A stretch of DNA of 64,000 bases. Origin: Nocardioides agariphilus (GTDB taxonomy: Bacteria > Actinomycetota > Actinomycetes > Propionibacteriales > Nocardioidaceae). Shown in pieces: positions 17,871-27,301 of the stretch; the stretch's first letter is position 1; every line of letters starts with the position of its first letter. The notes under the pieces were generated by a model. The model did no database searches. It was given only the letters and a program-made list of their open reading frames with translations, and was not told where the DNA came from. The DNA lies in NCBI RefSeq assembly GCF_015352445.1, contig NZ_JADKPO010000007.1:112925-176924 (forward strand). Direction: 5' to 3'. The position numbers were made by a program, and so were the translations under genes.

Positions 17871-19514
17871 TCAGCCTCGCTTCTGCTTGACGATGGTCTC
17901 CTGCTCGAGCTCCTCGTCCGGCAGAGCATCGGCCGGGGCCTCGTGGCCGACCTTGATCGACTCGCCCTCCGAGGTCTCGAACTGGTCGAGGAACTTGTCG
18001 TAGGCCGACTCCGCGGCGGAGGCGGCGTCGTCCTCGAACTTCTGCGACTCGCGGATCCCGCTCAGCAGGTCCTCGTGGGACCTGCGCAGGAAGTCGAGGA
18101 ACTCGTTCTCGAAGCGCAGCACGTCGCCGGTCGGAACGCGGTCGAGCCTGCCGGTGGTGCCGAGCCACAGCGAGATGGTCATCTCCTCGAGCGGGTACGG
18201 CGAGTACTGCGGCTGCTTGAGCAGCGCCATCAGGCGCTGGCCGCGGTCGAGCTGCTGACGAGACGCGGCGTCGAGGTCGGAGGCGAACATCGCGAACGCC
18301 TCCATCGCGCGGAACTGCGCCAGGTCGACCTTGAGCGAGCCGGTCACCGCCTTCATGGCCTTGGTCATCGCGTTGCCGCCGACTCGCGAGACCGAGACGC
18401 CGACGTCGATGGCCGGGCGCTGGTTGGCCGCGAAGAGGTCGGACTGGAGGAAGATCTGGCCGTCGGTGATCGAGATGACGTTGGTCGGGATGTAGGCCGA
18501 CACGTCGTTGGCCTTGGTCTCGATGATCGGCAGCCCCGTCATCGAGCCGGCGCCGAGAGCGTCGGAGAGCTTCGCGCAGCGCTCGAGCAGGCGGCTGTGC
18601 AGGTAGAAGACGTCACCGGGGTAGGCCTCACGGCCCGGCGGACGGCGCAGCAGCAGCGAGACCGCACGGTAGGCCTCGGCCTGCTTGGTGAGGTCGTCGA
18701 AGATGATCAGGACGTGCTTGCCGTCGTACATCCAGTGCTGGCCGATGGCTGAGCCGGTGTAGGGGGCGAGGTACTTGAAGCCAGCGCTGTCAGAGGCCGG
18801 GGACGCCACGATCGTGGTGTACTCCAGCGCGCCGGCCTCCTCGAGGGCACCGCGGACCGCGGCGATGGTCGAGCCCTTCTGCCCGATCGCGACGTAGATG
18901 CAGCGGACCTGCTTGTTGGGGTCGCCGGTCTCCCAGTTCTGCTTCTGGTTGATGATCGTGTCGATGGCGATGGTCGTCTTGCCGGTCGACCGGTCGCCGA
19001 TGATCAGCTGGCGCTGACCACGGCCGATCGGGGTCATCGAGTCGATGGCCTTGATGCCGGTGGCCAGGGGCTCGTGCACCGACTTGCGGGCCATCACGCC
19101 CGGCGCCTGGAGCTCGAGGGCGCGGCGGTCGTCGGAGACGATCTCGCCGAGGCCGTCGATGGGCGTGCCGAGCGGGTCGATCACGCGACCCATGAAGCCG
19201 TCGCCGACGGGCACCGAGAGGATCTCGCCGGTGCGGCGGACCGTCTGGCCCTCCTCGATCTTGTCGAAGTCACCGAGCACCACGACGCCGATCTCACGGG
19301 TGTCGAGGTTCAAGGCGATGCCCAGGGTGCCGTCCTCGAACTCCAGCAGCTCGTTGGCCATGGCCGAGGGCAGGCCGGAGACGCGGGCGATGCCGTCGGC
19401 GCACTCGGCGACCGAGCCGACCTCTTCCCTGCTGGCCGCAGAGGGCTTGTAGTCGTCGACGTACTTGGCGAGCGCGTCGCGGATCTCCTCCGGACGAATG
19501 GAGAGCTCCGTCAT
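17871..19514 (-). CDS. atpA: ATP synthase alpha subunit
   Basis: The product has 547 residues, slightly longer than E. coli AtpA because of a C-terminal extension ([16 protein letters not shown]...KQKRG) common in actinobacteria. Walker A GDRSTGKT lies at 173-180; the arginine-finger region [17 protein letters not shown] is intact. It forms the non-catalytic nucleotide sites of F1. In mycobacteria the corresponding tail restrains ATP hydrolysis; whether this one does is inference. Confidence 0.98.
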   Translation of the reverse strand: MTELSIRPEEIRDALAKYVDDYKPSAASREEVGSVAECADGIARVSGLPSAMANELLEFEDGTLGIALNLDTREIGVVVLGDFDKIEEGQTVRRTGEILSVPVGDGFMGRVIDPLGTPIDGLGEIVSDDRRALELQAPGVMARKSVHEPLATGIKAIDSMTPIGRGQRQLIIGDRSTGKTTIAIDTIINQKQNWETGDPNKQVRCIYVAIGQKGSTIAAVRGALEEAGALEYTTIVASPASDSAGFKYLAPYTGSAIGQHWMYDGKHVLIIFDDLTKQAEAYRAVSLLLRRPPGREAYPGDVFYLHSRLLERCAKLSDALGAGSMTGLPIIETKANDVSAYIPTNVISITDGQIFLQSDLFAANQRPAIDVGVSVSRVGGNAMTKAMKAVTGSLKVDLAQFRAMEAFAMFASDLDAASRQQLDRGQRLMALLKQPQYSPYPLEEMTISLWLGTTGRLDRVPTGDVLRFENEFLDFLRRSHEDLLSGIRESQKFEDDAASAAESAYDKFLDQFETSEGESIKVGHEAPADALPDEELEQETIVKQKRG

Positions 19515-19567
19515 GTTCGTTGCCTCTTCCCTTTGCTACTGGGGCTGGTGGTCTGCCTGGTGATGTC

Positions 19568-20368
19568 TCAGCCGGCGATGCGTCGGCGAGCGGTGTCGAG
19601 CTTGGTCGAGACGCTGCCGTCGATGACGTCGTCGCCGATCTCGACCCGCAGGCCGCCGATCAGCGAGGGGTCCTCCACGACGTGCAGGTGCACGGTCGCA
19701 CCGTAGGTCTTGCCGAGCGCCTGGGTCAGGCGGGTGATCTCGGTCGTGCCCAGCGGCCTGGCGGTGTGGACGACGGCGAGCAGCTCGTCTTGTACGTCGG
19801 CTGCGGTGCGCTGGATGTCGGCCAGCGCGCGGCCGATGGGAGCGTCGCTGCGGGCGGCCTGGCCGACCAGCCGCAGCGTGGCCGGGAGCACCTTGCCCTC
19901 GAGCACACTGTCGAGCAGGCCCGACTTGGCCGCGTTGGTGCGCGCGGGGTCGGACAGCGCTCCGCGCAGGTCGGGGTTGGCGTCGATCAGCCGGCCCACC
20001 GCGAAGAGCTCGTCGCTGACACGTGGCCCTTGGGCACCGGCCGAGCGGACCAGTGCCTGGATGCCGAGCTCCTCGAGCACCGCCCCCAGGTCACGCGAGG
20101 CGGTCCAGCGCTGCTGGACGGCCTCCTTCACCACGTCGAGCGCCGTGTCGCCGATCTTGCCGGAGAACACGTTGTCGGCCAGCCCGGCCTTGGCCTTCCC
20201 CTCCACCGAGCCGTCGGTGAAGACCCGGCGCAGCGAGGGCTCTGCACGCAGCACTCCCGCCACGGCGAGCAGCTGCTCGCCGAGGGTGGCGTTCTCGTCG
20301 AGGGTCCGGTGCGCGGAGACCTTGGCGGTCAGCGCGGAACGGGCCTCGGCCGAGGCACCTCGCAGCAT
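19568..20368 (-). CDS. atpH: ATP synthase delta subunit
   Basis: The product has 266 residues, longer than the E. coli delta (177). The C-terminal half (about 90-266) is the OSCP/delta domain, ending ITRLTQALGKTYGATVHLHVVEDPSLIGGLRVEIGDDVIDGSVSTKLDTARRRIAG. The start overlaps the atpF stop by one base (TGATG). It joins the peripheral stalk to F1. In mycobacteria atpF-like and delta segments are fused; here b and delta are separate, with an N-terminal extension on delta. Confidence 0.95.
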   Translation of the reverse strand: MLRGASAEARSALTAKVSAHRTLDENATLGEQLLAVAGVLRAEPSLRRVFTDGSVEGKAKAGLADNVFSGKIGDTALDVVKEAVQQRWTASRDLGAVLEELGIQALVRSAGAQGPRVSDELFAVGRLIDANPDLRGALSDPARTNAAKSGLLDSVLEGKVLPATLRLVGQAARSDAPIGRALADIQRTAADVQDELLAVVHTARPLGTTEITRLTQALGKTYGATVHLHVVEDPSLIGGLRVEIGDDVIDGSVSTKLDTARRRIAG

Positions 20369-20949
20369 CAGCTGGCTCCTCCGGTCGAGCTGGCCTTGCT
20401 GGACTCGAGCGCGTCGAGGTCGGCCAGGAAGCGGTCGACGACTCGGGTGCTGCGCTCGTCGTCCTCGAGGCTCTCGCCCACGATCCGACCGGCGAGGGTG
20501 GTCGCCAGCGTGCCGACCTCCGCGCGCAGCGAGGCCACGGCCTGCTGACGCTCGGCGGAGATCTGCGCGTGGCCGCTCTCGACGATGCGGGCCTTCTCGG
20601 TCTCACCCTGCTGCCGCAGCTCGGCGACGATCTGCGCGCCCTGCTCGCGGGCCTCCTCGCGGATGCGGGCGGCCTCGTGGCGGGCGTCGGCGATCTGCGC
20701 CTTGAACTCCGCCTCGGCGGCGTTGGCGTCGGACCGGGCCTGCTCGAGCTCGGCGAACTGGGTGCGGATCGCCTCCTGGCGGTTCGTCATCGCCCGGTTG
20801 ATCGGCGGGATGACGTACTTGGCCAGGAGGAAGAACAGCAGCCCGAACGCAGCCAGCTCGACCAGGAAGGTGAAGTTGGGGACCAAGAAGTTGCTCTGGC
20901 CCTCGCCTTCGGCGGCCATCGGGAGGAGCTGAATCACAGCGCCTGTCAT
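20368..20949 (-). CDS. atpF: ATP synthase b subunit
   Basis: The product has 193 residues: a membrane helix (about 24-46, FLVELAAFGLLFFLLAKYVI) followed by a long charged helix rich in A, E, Q and R that forms the peripheral stalk. MTNRQEAIRTQFAELEQARSDA is the usual start of the stalk helix. The start at 20949 leaves about 23 residues before the membrane helix; a start at the internal ATG (MAAEGEGQ) is possible. Confidence 0.95.
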   Translation of the reverse strand: MTGAVIQLLPMAAEGEGQSNFLVPNFTFLVELAAFGLLFFLLAKYVIPPINRAMTNRQEAIRTQFAELEQARSDANAAEAEFKAQIADARHEAARIREEAREQGAQIVAELRQQGETEKARIVESGHAQISAERQQAVASLRAEVGTLATTLAGRIVGESLEDDERSTRVVDRFLADLDALESSKASSTGGAS

Positions 20950-21010
20950 CTCATCTGTCCTTTGCCCATGCGTGGGGGTGTCCTGGATTCCTGCTCACCG
21001 GTGAGGCCGG

Positions 21011-22162
<1,152 letters not shown>

Positions 22163-22166
<4 letters not shown>

Positions 22167-22672
22167 CCTTGCTTCAGCTCCTTCAGCAGCGGCAGCCCGG
22201 TCATCACCAGGGCGATCAGTCGGAAGATGGCCAGGCCGAGCAGCAGCCCGATGCCGTTGGGCCAGAAGAGCACGGCGGCACCGACCGCGACGACGGTGAG
22301 CACGCCCAGGCGCGTCAGCGTGGAGGCGATCATCTGGCTGCGCGTCGGCTGGGCGCCGGAGGTGATGATGCCGAGCAGCCAGCGCTCGGTCATCAGGTGG
22401 TTGGCCAGGCCGAGCAGGACGCCGCCGGAGATGCACCCGGCCAGCTCCCACTCGCCGAACTGGCCGGCGATCCAGTAGGTCGCGATGACCATGACCGCGG
22501 CGACCACGATGGTCTTCTTCTGGTCGCGGAGCACGCGCCCCCAGCTGGCGCGCTGGGGCAGGGCGGCCGACTCGTCAGCCACGGGATGCCCGGAAGAGTG
22601 ACCGGAAGGGTGACCAGACTTGTGTTCTGTGGTCTGGGTCACAGCCTCGTGCATGCTCAGAGGCTCGTGCAT
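22163..22672 (-). CDS. AtpI-like membrane protein with His-rich N-terminus
   Basis: The product has 169 residues with four hydrophobic segments (about 54-70, 78-98, 118-136, 140-160). It holds the place of Rv1303-type proteins between the AtpZ-like gene and atpB, which are thought to help assemble the c ring or carry Mg2+. The first 35 residues are hydrophilic and His/Ser/Gly-rich (HKSGHPSGHSSGHP), a likely metal-binding tail. GAGGTGG precedes the ATG at 22672 by 5 nt; a second ATG at 22654 is possible. Confidence 0.75.
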
Positions 22673-22681
22673 GTGACCACC

Positions 22682-22924
22682 TCATGACGAGCCCGGGTCC
22701 CGCGATGTGGAGTCGAGCGCAGCGCGCACGCGGACCCAGAAGCCGACGGCGCCGGCGACCATGCCGAGCGCGATGCCACCCAGCGTGCAGACCGGGGTCG
22801 AGCCGAGCGCCTGGTCGAGCAGGTAGCCGAGCGCCGTGCAGACGATGACAGCGCCGGCGAGCATGCCGCCGAGACCGAGCAGGTCGCGGCCTCGCAGACC
22901 CTGTGAGGAGCCGTCATCGGCCAT
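22682..22924 (-). CDS. AtpZ/AtpI-family small membrane protein
   Basis: The product has 80 residues with two membrane helices (about 17-36 and 45-68) separated by a short loop, GYLLDQALGSTPVCTLGGIALGM, which is the AtpZ/AtpI pattern. It is the first gene of the ATP synthase operon; its stop lies 9 nt before the next start. AtpZ-type proteins support assembly or Mg2+/Ca2+ supply of the synthase. Confidence 0.8.
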   Translation of the reverse strand: MADDGSSQGLRGRDLLGLGGMLAGAVIVCTALGYLLDQALGSTPVCTLGGIALGMVAGAVGFWVRVRAALDSTSRDPGSS

Positions 22925-23141
22925 CCACCCAGATCGCTTCCGTCGGGGACGTCGGTGCCACCGGCGGACACTCCCCCGAAGGCCGGCGACTGCGCGAAAG
23001 TACCACAGCGCGAGACGACCGAAATCCGGCCAGCAGCACGGCCCAGAGCGGTGATCTGGGCGCTCTTGGGGCCGGGGCGGCGGGAGGGTCTCGTCATCAT
23101 CGGTCGGCGGCCAATCTGGTCGTCGGTCGGGGTGCTTGTGA

Positions 23142-23147
23142 AAACTA
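23142..23147 (-). promoter_or_regulatory. candidate -10 box (TAGTTT) for the ATP synthase operon
   Basis: On the minus strand TGCTAGTTTTCAC is an extended -10 in the 323-bp gap between wecA and the AtpZ-like gene. It would leave a leader of about 210 nt. A second candidate, TACTTT, lies near 22997-23002. I see no gene or riboswitch fold in 22925-23247; overlapping open frames there look like chance. Confidence 0.3.
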
Positions 23148-23247
23148 GCACAAAGTCCGGGCGGCGTGCGATACGGGGAGGGGTCAACGTTCGGCCCACC
23201 CTTTCATCCTCCGCCCCTCCCCTGCTCACCTGGGTGCCGACTCGGCG

Positions 23248-24402
23248 TCAGGAGGAGGGCTCGGGGTCGGGCTCGCGGTCGAGGAGGGCAGGCTTGCGGA
23301 CGACGGGCAGGACGAAGGTCAAGATGACGGTGAGGGCGCTCATCGAGGCCAGGGCGATCCACATCCAGCGGCCGGTGTAGAGGCTGACCAGCACCATGCC
23401 ACCAGCGATGAGCGCCGCCCACATCCACATGATCAGCACCGCGCGACGCTGGGAGTGGCCGATCTCGAGCAGGCGGTGGTGCAGGTGCTGCTTGTCCGGG
23501 GAGAACGGCGAGCGGCCCGCGCGCGTACGACGTACGACGGCGAGCACCAGGTCGGCCATCGGCACCACGAGGATGGCCAGCGGCAGCAGGATCGGCAGCA
23601 AGGTCACCAGCAGGCTCGCCTGGGTGCCCATCGCGCCCTTGCTGATCTCGGCCGGGTTGAACTGACCGGTCAGCGTGATCGCGCTCGCCGAGAGGAACAG
23701 CCCGATCAGCATCGAGCCGCTGTCTCCCATGAACAGCCGGGCCGGGTTGATGTTGTGGGGCAGGAAGCCGATGCACGCGCCGGCCAACATGGCCGACAGC
23801 AGGGCGCCGGTCGAGGCGACCGACTGGTCGTTGAACCGGGTGATCTGGTAGCAGAACGCGAAGAACGCCAGCGCCCCGATGCACACCACGCCCGCGGCCA
23901 GCCCGTCGAGGCCGTCGACGAAGTTCACCGCGTTGACCGTGGCCACCACGATGAAGACCGTCAGCAGCGCACCCTGCGCCGGGTCGATGATGAACTGGGT
24001 CTCGTTGCTGCTGAAGTAGATGTACTGCACGTTCTGGGTCACCAGGAAGCCAGCAGCGATGATCTGCCCGCCCAGCTTGGTCAGGGCGTCGAGCTCGAAC
24101 AGGTCGTCCAGGACGCCGATCGCGCAGATCAGGGCACCGGCGATGAGCACGACCCCTGCGTCCCGGAAGACGAAGGCGTCACTGCGGGTCGACAAGAACG
24201 GCAGCTCGCGCGCCACGACGTAGGCCCCCACCAGACCGCCCAGCATGGCGAGTCCGCCGAGGTAGGGGATCGGCTCGGCATGCACGTCGCGGTCACGTAC
24301 CCTGGCCACCGCACCGGTCCGCAACGCGATCTCGCGCGCGACGACGGTCAGCAGGTAGGTGACGGTCGCCGCCACCAAGAAGACCAGGACGTACTCGCGC
24401 AA
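23248..24402 (-). CDS. wecA: undecaprenyl-phosphate GlcNAc-1-phosphate transferase (WecA/TagO type)
   Basis: The product has 384 residues with about 11 membrane helices. Family motifs are HAEPIPYLGGLAMLGG, the catalytic DD in GVLDDLFELDALTKLGGQ, NFVDGLDGLAAG, the NPARLFMGDSGSMLIG block and the HHRLLEIGHSQRR loop. It starts a lipid-linked glycan by moving GlcNAc-1-P from UDP-GlcNAc to the C50 carrier, as Rv1302 does for arabinogalactan linkers. The TTG at 24402 is chosen: it lies 11 nt after the sua5 stop with AGGCGG upstream and no ATG/GTG occurs before the first helix. Confidence 0.9.
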   Translation of the reverse strand: MREYVLVFLVAATVTYLLTVVAREIALRTGAVARVRDRDVHAEPIPYLGGLAMLGGLVGAYVVARELPFLSTRSDAFVFRDAGVVLIAGALICAIGVLDDLFELDALTKLGGQIIAAGFLVTQNVQYIYFSSNETQFIIDPAQGALLTVFIVVATVNAVNFVDGLDGLAAGVVCIGALAFFAFCYQITRFNDQSVASTGALLSAMLAGACIGFLPHNINPARLFMGDSGSMLIGLFLSASAITLTGQFNPAEISKGAMGTQASLLVTLLPILLPLAILVVPMADLVLAVVRRTRAGRSPFSPDKQHLHHRLLEIGHSQRRAVLIMWMWAALIAGGMVLVSLYTGRWMWIALASMSALTVILTFVLPVVRKPALLDREPDPEPSS

Positions 24403-24413
24403 GCCTCGACCGC

Positions 24414-25214
24414 CTAGTCCTCGTCCTCGTCCTCGCCGCGGACGAACGCCTCGAGGCCGTCGAGGGCGTCGTTGAGCTCCTCGAGCGAGATCGCGCCGGT
24501 GCGCAGCACCTTCCCGCGGTAGCCGCGCACGTCGACGATGGTCGACGCGGCACCTCCCGGCGAGGGCCCGTCGTCGATGATCACCGCGACCGCGTCGCCG
24601 AGCATCTCCTCGGCCTGGTCGGCGTCGGTGGCCGCGGGGTGTCCGGTGAGGTTGGCGGAGCTGACGGCCAGCGGGCCGGTGCGTTCGAGCAGGTCGAGGG
24701 CGAGCCGGTGGTCGGGCATCCGGATGGCGACCGTGCCGCGCGTCTCGCCGAGGTCCCACTGCAGCGAGGGCTGCTGGTTGCACACGATGGTCAGCGGGCC
24801 GGGCCAGAACCTGTCGACCAGCCGCCGCGCATAGTCGGTGATGCCCGTCGCCAGGGCGTCGAGCGTGGTCGGTGAGCTGATCAGCACCGGCGGCGGCATC
24901 TCGCGCCCCCGACCCTTGGCGTCGAGCAGCGACTGCACGGCTTCCGCGTCGAACGCGTCGGCGCCGATGCCGTAGACGGTGTCGGTCGGCAAGACGACCA
25001 GCTCACCGCGCTGGACGGCCGAGCTGGCAGCCGCGATGGCCTCCTCGCGCGTGTTGTCGTCGGCCGTCGAGAGACGGCGAGCTGCGCTGTGCATGGGTTC
25101 AGGAGATTGCTCAGCAGACGTCTCGAAACCATCGGAACCGTCTCGCTCGTCGGAGGAGTCCTCGTCCTGCTGCTCGGCGAGCTCGTCGGGCTCTTCAATC
25201 GGCACAGGGGTCAT
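24414..25214 (-). CDS. sua5: L-threonylcarbamoyladenylate synthase (Sua5/YrdC)
   Basis: The YrdC domain spans about residues 55-250: ELVVLPTDTVYGIGADAF, AIRMPDH, SSANLTGHPA and DDGPSPGGAASTIVDV. It makes threonylcarbamoyl-AMP for the t6A37 tRNA modification. The ATG at 25214 overlaps the prmC stop (ATGA), which argues for this start. It adds about 40 acidic residues not found in relatives, and within them GFETSAEQSPEP (28-39) is encoded by a degenerate palindromic element (25096-25132). The ATG at 25094, just after the element, would give the usual 226-residue protein but has no ribosome-binding sequence. Confidence 0.88.
   Translation of the reverse strand: MTPVPIEEPDELAEQQDEDSSDERDGSDGFETSAEQSPEPMHSAARRLSTADDNTREEAIAAASSAVQRGELVVLPTDTVYGIGADAFDAEAVQSLLDAKGRGREMPPPVLISSPTTLDALATGITDYARRLVDRFWPGPLTIVCNQQPSLQWDLGETRGTVAIRMPDHRLALDLLERTGPLAVSSANLTGHPAATDADQAEEMLGDAVAVIIDDGPSPGGAASTIVDVRGYRGKVLRTGAISLEELNDALDGLEAFVRGEDEDED
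25096..25132. repeat. degenerate palindromic element within sua5
   Basis: Compared with the consensus, arms GGTTCAGGAGATTG and CGTCTCGAAACC are recognisable with about four changes. It is in the same orientation and frame relative to the gene as the copies in hom, lysA and argS. Confidence 0.65.
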
Positions 25215-26050
25215 CGTGCCAGTCGCGCGGTGACAAATCGCGGACGGCCGGCGAGGTCGCGGTGGTCGCGTACGTCGGCCCATCGGCCGGTGGCGGCGAA
25301 GACAGCCGGCGCCGACTCGCCCTGGGCATCGGCGTGCTCGACCCCCACCACTGCGCCAGGTCGCAGCAGCAGCGCGGCCCGCTGCTCGACCACGCGGATC
25401 GCGTCGAGCCCGTCGGCACCGCTCCACAGCGCCAGCGCAGGGTCGTGGTCGCGAGCCTCGACCGCCACCGACTCCCAGGCCTCGAGCGGGATGTACGGCG
25501 GGTTGCTGACGACGACGTCGACGGTGCCGGCGAGGTCGTCGAAGGTCTTCGCGAGGTCGCCCAGGCGCAGGTCGACGCCGCAGCCGCGCAGGTTGAGCGT
25601 CGCGTAGTGGTAGGCGTGCTCGTCCTTCTCGACCGCATGCACCCGGGCGCCCGGCACCTCGTCGGCCACAGCCTTCGCGATCGCGCCGGAGCCCGTGCCC
25701 AGGTCGACCACGACCGGCTCGTCGACGAGACCGGCCTGCTCGATGGCCCATCCGGCCAGCAGCTCGGTCTCTGGCCGCGGCACGAACACACCGGGTCCGA
25801 CGATGAGCTCGACGCGGCGGAAGTACGCGCGACCGGTCAGGTGCTGGAGCGGCTCGCGCGCGGCGCGCCGGCCGACCAGCGCGTCGTACGCCGCCACGTC
25901 GTCGTCGTCGACGTCGTCGACCAGGACCAGCCGGCTGCGCTCGATGCCGAGCGCATGGGCGAGGAGCTGCTCCGCGTCGGACTCGGGGCTGGCCACCCCG
26001 GCCTCGGCGAGGCGCCGGACCGCGTCGGCGACGAGGTCGCGCCGCCTCAC
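25211..26050 (-). CDS. prmC: release factor glutamine methyltransferase PrmC (HemK)
   Basis: The product has 279 residues. An N-terminal helical domain precedes the class I methyltransferase fold: [16 protein letters not shown] (SAM motif I) and NPPYIP (about 181-186), which contacts the target glutamine. It N5-methylates the GGQ glutamine of release factors; its substrate RF1 is encoded immediately upstream. The GTG at 26050 overlaps the prfA stop (GTGA). The N-terminus [19 protein letters not shown] is typical. Confidence 0.93.
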   Translation of the reverse strand: MRRRDLVADAVRRLAEAGVASPESDAEQLLAHALGIERSRLVLVDDVDDDDVAAYDALVGRRAAREPLQHLTGRAYFRRVELIVGPGVFVPRPETELLAGWAIEQAGLVDEPVVVDLGTGSGAIAKAVADEVPGARVHAVEKDEHAYHYATLNLRGCGVDLRLGDLAKTFDDLAGTVDVVVSNPPYIPLEAWESVAVEARDHDPALALWSGADGLDAIRVVEQRAALLLRPGAVVGVEHADAQGESAPAVFAATGRWADVRDHRDLAGRPRFVTARLAR

Positions 26051-27117
26051 AGGTCGGCTACCGCCGCGAGTCGCGCCTCGAGGTCGTCCTCGACCGCCGA
26101 GGTGATCACGGGGTCGAGGTCGCCGTCGAGCACCTGGTCGAGGTTGTAGGCCTTGTAGCCGGTGCGGTGGTCGGAGATCCGGTTCTCCGGGAAGTTGTAG
26201 GTGCGGATCCGCTCGGACCTGTCGACGGTGCGCACCTGGTTGCGGCGGGCCTCCCCCGCCGCCGCGTCGGCCTCCTCCTGCGCCATCGCAAGCAGCCGGG
26301 CACGCAGGATGCGCAGCGCCTGCTCCTTGTTCTGCAGCTGGCTCTTCTCGTTCTGGCAGCTGACCACGATGCCGGTCGGCAGGTGGGTGATGCGGACCGC
26401 CGAGTCGGTGGTGTTGACGCTCTGACCACCCGGACCGCTGGAACGGAAGACATCGATGCGCAGGTCGTTGTCGTCGACCTGGACGTCGACCTCCTCGGCC
26501 TCGGGCATCACCGTCACGCCCGCGGCGCTGGTGTGCACGCGACCCTGCGACTCGGTGACCGGCACCCGCTGGACGCGGTGGACGCCGCCCTCGAACTTCA
26601 GCATCGCGAACGGCGCGTGGCCGGGCTCGCTGGTGCCTTTGGCCTTGACCGCCACGGTGACCGACTTGAAGCCGCCGAGGTCGGACTCTGCAGCGTCGAT
26701 GATCTCGGTCGTCCAGCCCCTGCGCTCGGCGTACCGGGTGTACATACGGAGCAGGTCGCCCGCGAACAGCGCCGACTCCTCGCCCCCCTCGCCCGACTTC
26801 ACCTCGAGGATGGCGTCCTTGTCGTCGGTCGGGTCGCGCGGCACGAGCAGGCGCCGCAGGCGCTCGGCCAGCTCCTCGCGGTGGGCCTCGACACGGTCGG
26901 CTTCGGCATTGAGGTCGGGGTCGCCCAGCTCGCGCGCGGCCTCGATGTCCTCGCCGGCCTGCTGCCACTCCCGCCAGGTGGTCACGATGGCCGTCAGCTC
27001 GGCGTACCTCTGGTTGAGCCGCTTGGCCAGCCGCGCGTCGGCGTGGGTCTCCGGCAAGGAGAGCTGCCCCTCGAGGTCGGCGTGCTCGTCGACCAGCGCG
27101 GCTACTGCCTCGAACAC
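26047..27117 (-). CDS. prfA: peptide chain release factor 1
   Basis: The product has 356 residues. [12 protein letters not shown] (about 227-238) carries the GGQ that triggers hydrolysis and [14 protein letters not shown] holds the PxT-type codon-recognition motif of RF1 (UAG/UAA). GTG start at 27117 with GAGAGG 6 nt upstream. In relatives prfA directly follows rpmE; here a 5-kb plus-strand gene separates them, starting 185 bp upstream of prfA. Two type C palindromes lie in that intergenic gap (27138-27191). Confidence 0.97.
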   Translation of the reverse strand: MFEAVAALVDEHADLEGQLSLPETHADARLAKRLNQRYAELTAIVTTWREWQQAGEDIEAARELGDPDLNAEADRVEAHREELAERLRRLLVPRDPTDDKDAILEVKSGEGGEESALFAGDLLRMYTRYAERRGWTTEIIDAAESDLGGFKSVTVAVKAKGTSEPGHAPFAMLKFEGGVHRVQRVPVTESQGRVHTSAAGVTVMPEAEEVDVQVDDNDLRIDVFRSSGPGGQSVNTTDSAVRITHLPTGIVVSCQNEKSQLQNKEQALRILRARLLAMAQEEADAAAGEARRNQVRTVDRSERIRTYNFPENRISDHRTGYKAYNLDQVLDGDLDPVITSAVEDDLEARLAAVADL

Positions 27118-27137
27118 AAGGGACCTCTCGTTGTCTG

Positions 27138-27191
27138 GGTGGTCGGGCCTGTCGAGACCACCTCACCGTGTGGTCGCGACGAGCTCGACCA
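27138..27191. repeat. two type C palindromes between prfA and the giant secreted-protein gene
   Basis: GGTGGTCGGGCC followed by TGTCGAGACCACC (27138-27162) and TGGTCGCGACGAGCTCGACCA split by a diverged centre (27171-27191). Same arm sequences as the elements at 2426 and 41662. Confidence 0.5.
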
Positions 27192-27210
27192 CCACCGGCC
27201 GCCATTGTCG

Positions 27211-27247
27211 CAAGGCGCACGCAAGCGGCGCTCAAGTGGGGCTCAAG
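27211..27247 (+). promoter_or_regulatory. four CAAG direct repeats at 11-bp spacing (activator-site candidate)
   Basis: CAAG occurs at 27211, 27222, 27233 and 27244. Written as heptamers with 4-bp spacers they are TCGCAAG, ACGCAAG, GCTCAAG, GCTCAAG. Direct repeats of one helical turn are bound by SARP and OmpR-type regulators; the PimR consensus CGGCAAG with 4-bp spacers, as I recall it, is close. The last repeat is 55 bp before the ATG of the giant gene. The same heptamers recur upstream of the 45-codon ORF at 55490-55627. Confidence 0.5.
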
Positions 27248-27301
27248 CGGGCGCGACGAGCCTCCTCTCGTACCCACATAGGAATCGACGAGGAGGACCA
27301 C

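Noticed and set aside
22657-23229. 190-codon minus-strand frame before the ATP synthase operon
   Set aside because: It overlaps the AtpZ-like gene in another frame and has no family features; the region is better explained as leader and promoter.
26456-27301. Upstream extension of the giant gene frame across prfA
   Set aside because: It runs antisense through prfA; the signal peptide and AGGAGG place the start at 27302.
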